From JBBDIO01 sp040880365 (GTDB lineage Bacteria; Chloroflexota; Anaerolineae; Caldilineales; Caldilineaceae), in assembly GCA_040880365.1 (NCBI GenBank), contig JBBDIO010000122.1, positions 1 to 5,485 on the forward strand: a DNA stretch of 5,485 bases, in the 5' to 3' direction. Every line of letters begins with the position of its first letter. The first letter of the stretch is position 1. Positions 4,345-5,485 of this stretch are shown here, in pieces. The notes under the pieces are model-generated. The model worked only from the letters and a program-made list of their open reading frames with translations. It had not been told where the DNA came from and ran no database searches. The translations under genes were made by a program, and so were the position numbers.

Positions 4345-5481
4345 ATGCCAAATCAATCGGATTCTACAGGGAATAGTGCTGCGAGTTCTGCGGCAAGTTC
4401 TGCGGCAAGCAAAAGCTGGCGTGTCGGCTTTATCGGCGCGGGCGCCATCGTCCAGCGCGGACACATTCCCGCATTCCAGCGTGTGGCAAATGTAGACACG
4501 GTCGCCATCTGCGATGTGAACCGGGCACGCGCCCAGAAAGTCGCCGACGAGGCCGGGATCGACGGTGTATTTAGCGACTATGCGGAAATGCTGGCGCAGA
4601 TCCAGCCCGATATTGTCGTAATCGCCACCCCCAATATCTTTCACCAGCCCATGACCCTGGCGGCGCTGGATGCGGGCGCGCATGTGTTGTGCGAAAAGCC
4701 GCTGGCGCTGACCCTGGACGGCGCAAAAGAGGTCTATGCCCGCGCCGAAGCGGTGAATCGCACCCTGACCGTGGGCACCCACTATCGCTGGTCTGGCCCC
4801 ATGCGCGCCTGCAAAGCCCATGTGGATGCCGGTTTCCTGGGCGAAATCTATGCCGCGCGCACGGTCTGGCAGCGGCGCAGCGGCATCCCCGGCTATGGCA
4901 GTTGGTTCACCAACAAGGATTTGGCGGGCGGCGGCAGCCTGCTGGATATTGGCGTCCACGCCCTGGATCGCGCGCTGTATCTGATGGGCTATCCGCAACC
5001 GGTCACCGTGAGCGGCTCGACCTTTGCCAAGTTTGGCCCGCGCGGCCTGGGTCTGGGCGGCTGGGGCAGCGATATCCACGCGCCCAGCGAAGACGCGCGC
5101 TTCGATGTCGATGATCTGACCTGGGCCTATGTGCGCTTTGAAAATGGCGCGGTTATGCAGTTTCAGGTTGCCTGGGCCAGCCACTTTCCCGAACAGTTCT
5201 ATACCGAGCTGTATGGCACCGAGGGCAGCGTCTATGTAGGCAACCGCGACAACATCGAGCTGTATACCAACCTGAATAACCAGCCCGTCACCATCCAGAC
5301 CGAAGCGCCCCAGGACGCGGTTGGTTCCTATCCGCGCCTGGTTGAAAATCTGGTCGGCTATTTGGCGGGCGCCGAAAATGCCCAGATCGTCACGCCGCAC
5401 CAGGCCCTGACCAGCGTGCGCATTGTCGATGGCATACTGCGTTCGGCGGCGTCGGGCAAGGAAGTGGACATCACGGGGTAG
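4345..5481 (+). CDS. Gfo/Idh/MocA-family NAD(P)-dependent oxidoreductase
   Basis: This is a predicted cytoplasmic dehydrogenase acting on a sugar, inositol or related polyol; the substrate cannot be told from sequence. Residues 25-145 form the Rossmann domain, with dinucleotide loop GFIGAGAIVQRGHIP (28-42), ATPNIFH (94-100) and the family motif CEKPLAL (116-122), whose Lys118 is the conserved catalytic-site lysine. The C-terminal alpha/beta domain contains GGGSLLDIGVHALDRAL (195-211), with the usual Asp201 and His205 of the substrate pocket. The 378-residue length is normal for the family (330-390) and the protein looks complete, ending at TAG 5479-5481. The first 23 residues are Ser/Ala-rich low complexity, partly encoded by a 12-bp repeat, and are not part of the fold. 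It lies 59 bases after lutC on the same strand with no terminator seen between, so co-transcription is likely. A functional link to lactate use is unproven. Confidence 0.93.
   Translation: MPNQSDSTGNSAASSAASSAASKSWRVGFIGAGAIVQRGHIPAFQRVANVDTVAICDVNRARAQKVADEAGIDGVFSDYAEMLAQIQPDIVVIATPNIFHQPMTLAALDAGAHVLCEKPLALTLDGAKEVYARAEAVNRTLTVGTHYRWSGPMRACKAHVDAGFLGEIYAARTVWQRRSGIPGYGSWFTNKDLAGGGSLLDIGVHALDRALYLMGYPQPVTVSGSTFAKFGPRGLGLGGWGSDIHAPSEDARFDVDDLTWAYVRFENGAVMQFQVAWASHFPEQFYTELYGTEGSVYVGNRDNIELYTNLNNQPVTIQTEAPQDAVGSYPRLVENLVGYLAGAENAQIVTPHQALTSVRIVDGILRSAASGKEVDITG
4384..4407 (+). repeat. 12-bp tandem repeat in the 5' end of the oxidoreductase gene
   Basis: AGTTCTGCGGCA occurs twice in tandem (4384-4395 and 4396-4407). 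It is preceded by a related AGTGCTGCG (4375-4383) and followed by AGC. It encodes an S-A-A-S type Ala/Ser tail ahead of the Rossmann fold. The unit length of 12 equals that of the unrelated repeat in lutB. Confidence 0.8.
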
Positions 5482-5485
5482 GTTA

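Overview
The window is a GC-rich bacterial chromosomal segment with dense coding and short operon spacing. The SSB sequence (opening MYQQITLVGNLGNDPEMRYT, a Gly/Asn-rich tail, and a DIPF tip) and the overall style of the genes resemble filamentous Chloroflexota (Anaerolineae/Caldilinea/Roseiflexus type). That is recognition from memory, not a search, and I hold it at moderate confidence.

Layout: (1) Positions 1-77 look like the last 24 codons of a rightward gene that converges on ssb; the two stops share the palindrome CTAG at 74-77. (2) ssb runs leftward (541 to 74). (3) A 430-base divergent intergenic region (542-971) holds a good sigma-70-type promoter for ssb, a perfect 16-bp palindrome containing GAAC-N4-GTTC (a LexA/SOS-box-like core), a DnaA-box-like 9-mer, and only weak candidate promoters for the rightward operon. 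(4) A rightward cluster, lutA-lutB-lutC (972-4285), encodes the three-subunit iron-sulfur/LUD-domain L-lactate utilisation complex. (5) A Gfo/Idh/MocA-family NAD(P)-dependent oxidoreductase follows after 59 bases (4345-5481) and is probably in the same transcription unit.

Function: LutA (two CCG domains), LutB (LUD domain plus two [4Fe-4S] motifs plus C-terminal domain) and LutC (LUD domain) together are known to oxidise L-lactate to pyruvate, passing electrons through Fe-S clusters. No lactate permease or GntR-type LutR regulator lies in the window. The trailing oxidoreductase has no assignable substrate. ssb serves DNA replication and repair and is unrelated to lut apart from sharing the divergent regulatory region.

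The core genes are ordinary. What stands out is repeated short tandem duplication at gene edges: a 12-bp repeat encoding a Thr/Pro-rich extension of LutB, 15-bp and 13-bp tandem duplications between lutB and lutC, a 12-bp repeat encoding an Ala/Ser extension of the oxidoreductase, and a low-complexity SSB tail. In addition, lutA and lutB lie in the same reading frame, separated by one TAG and three sense codons, so the Pro/Ala/Thr-rich junction looks like an interdomain linker. I found no RNA genes, CRISPR, insertion sequences or convincing terminators, and no strong case for a wholly new system.
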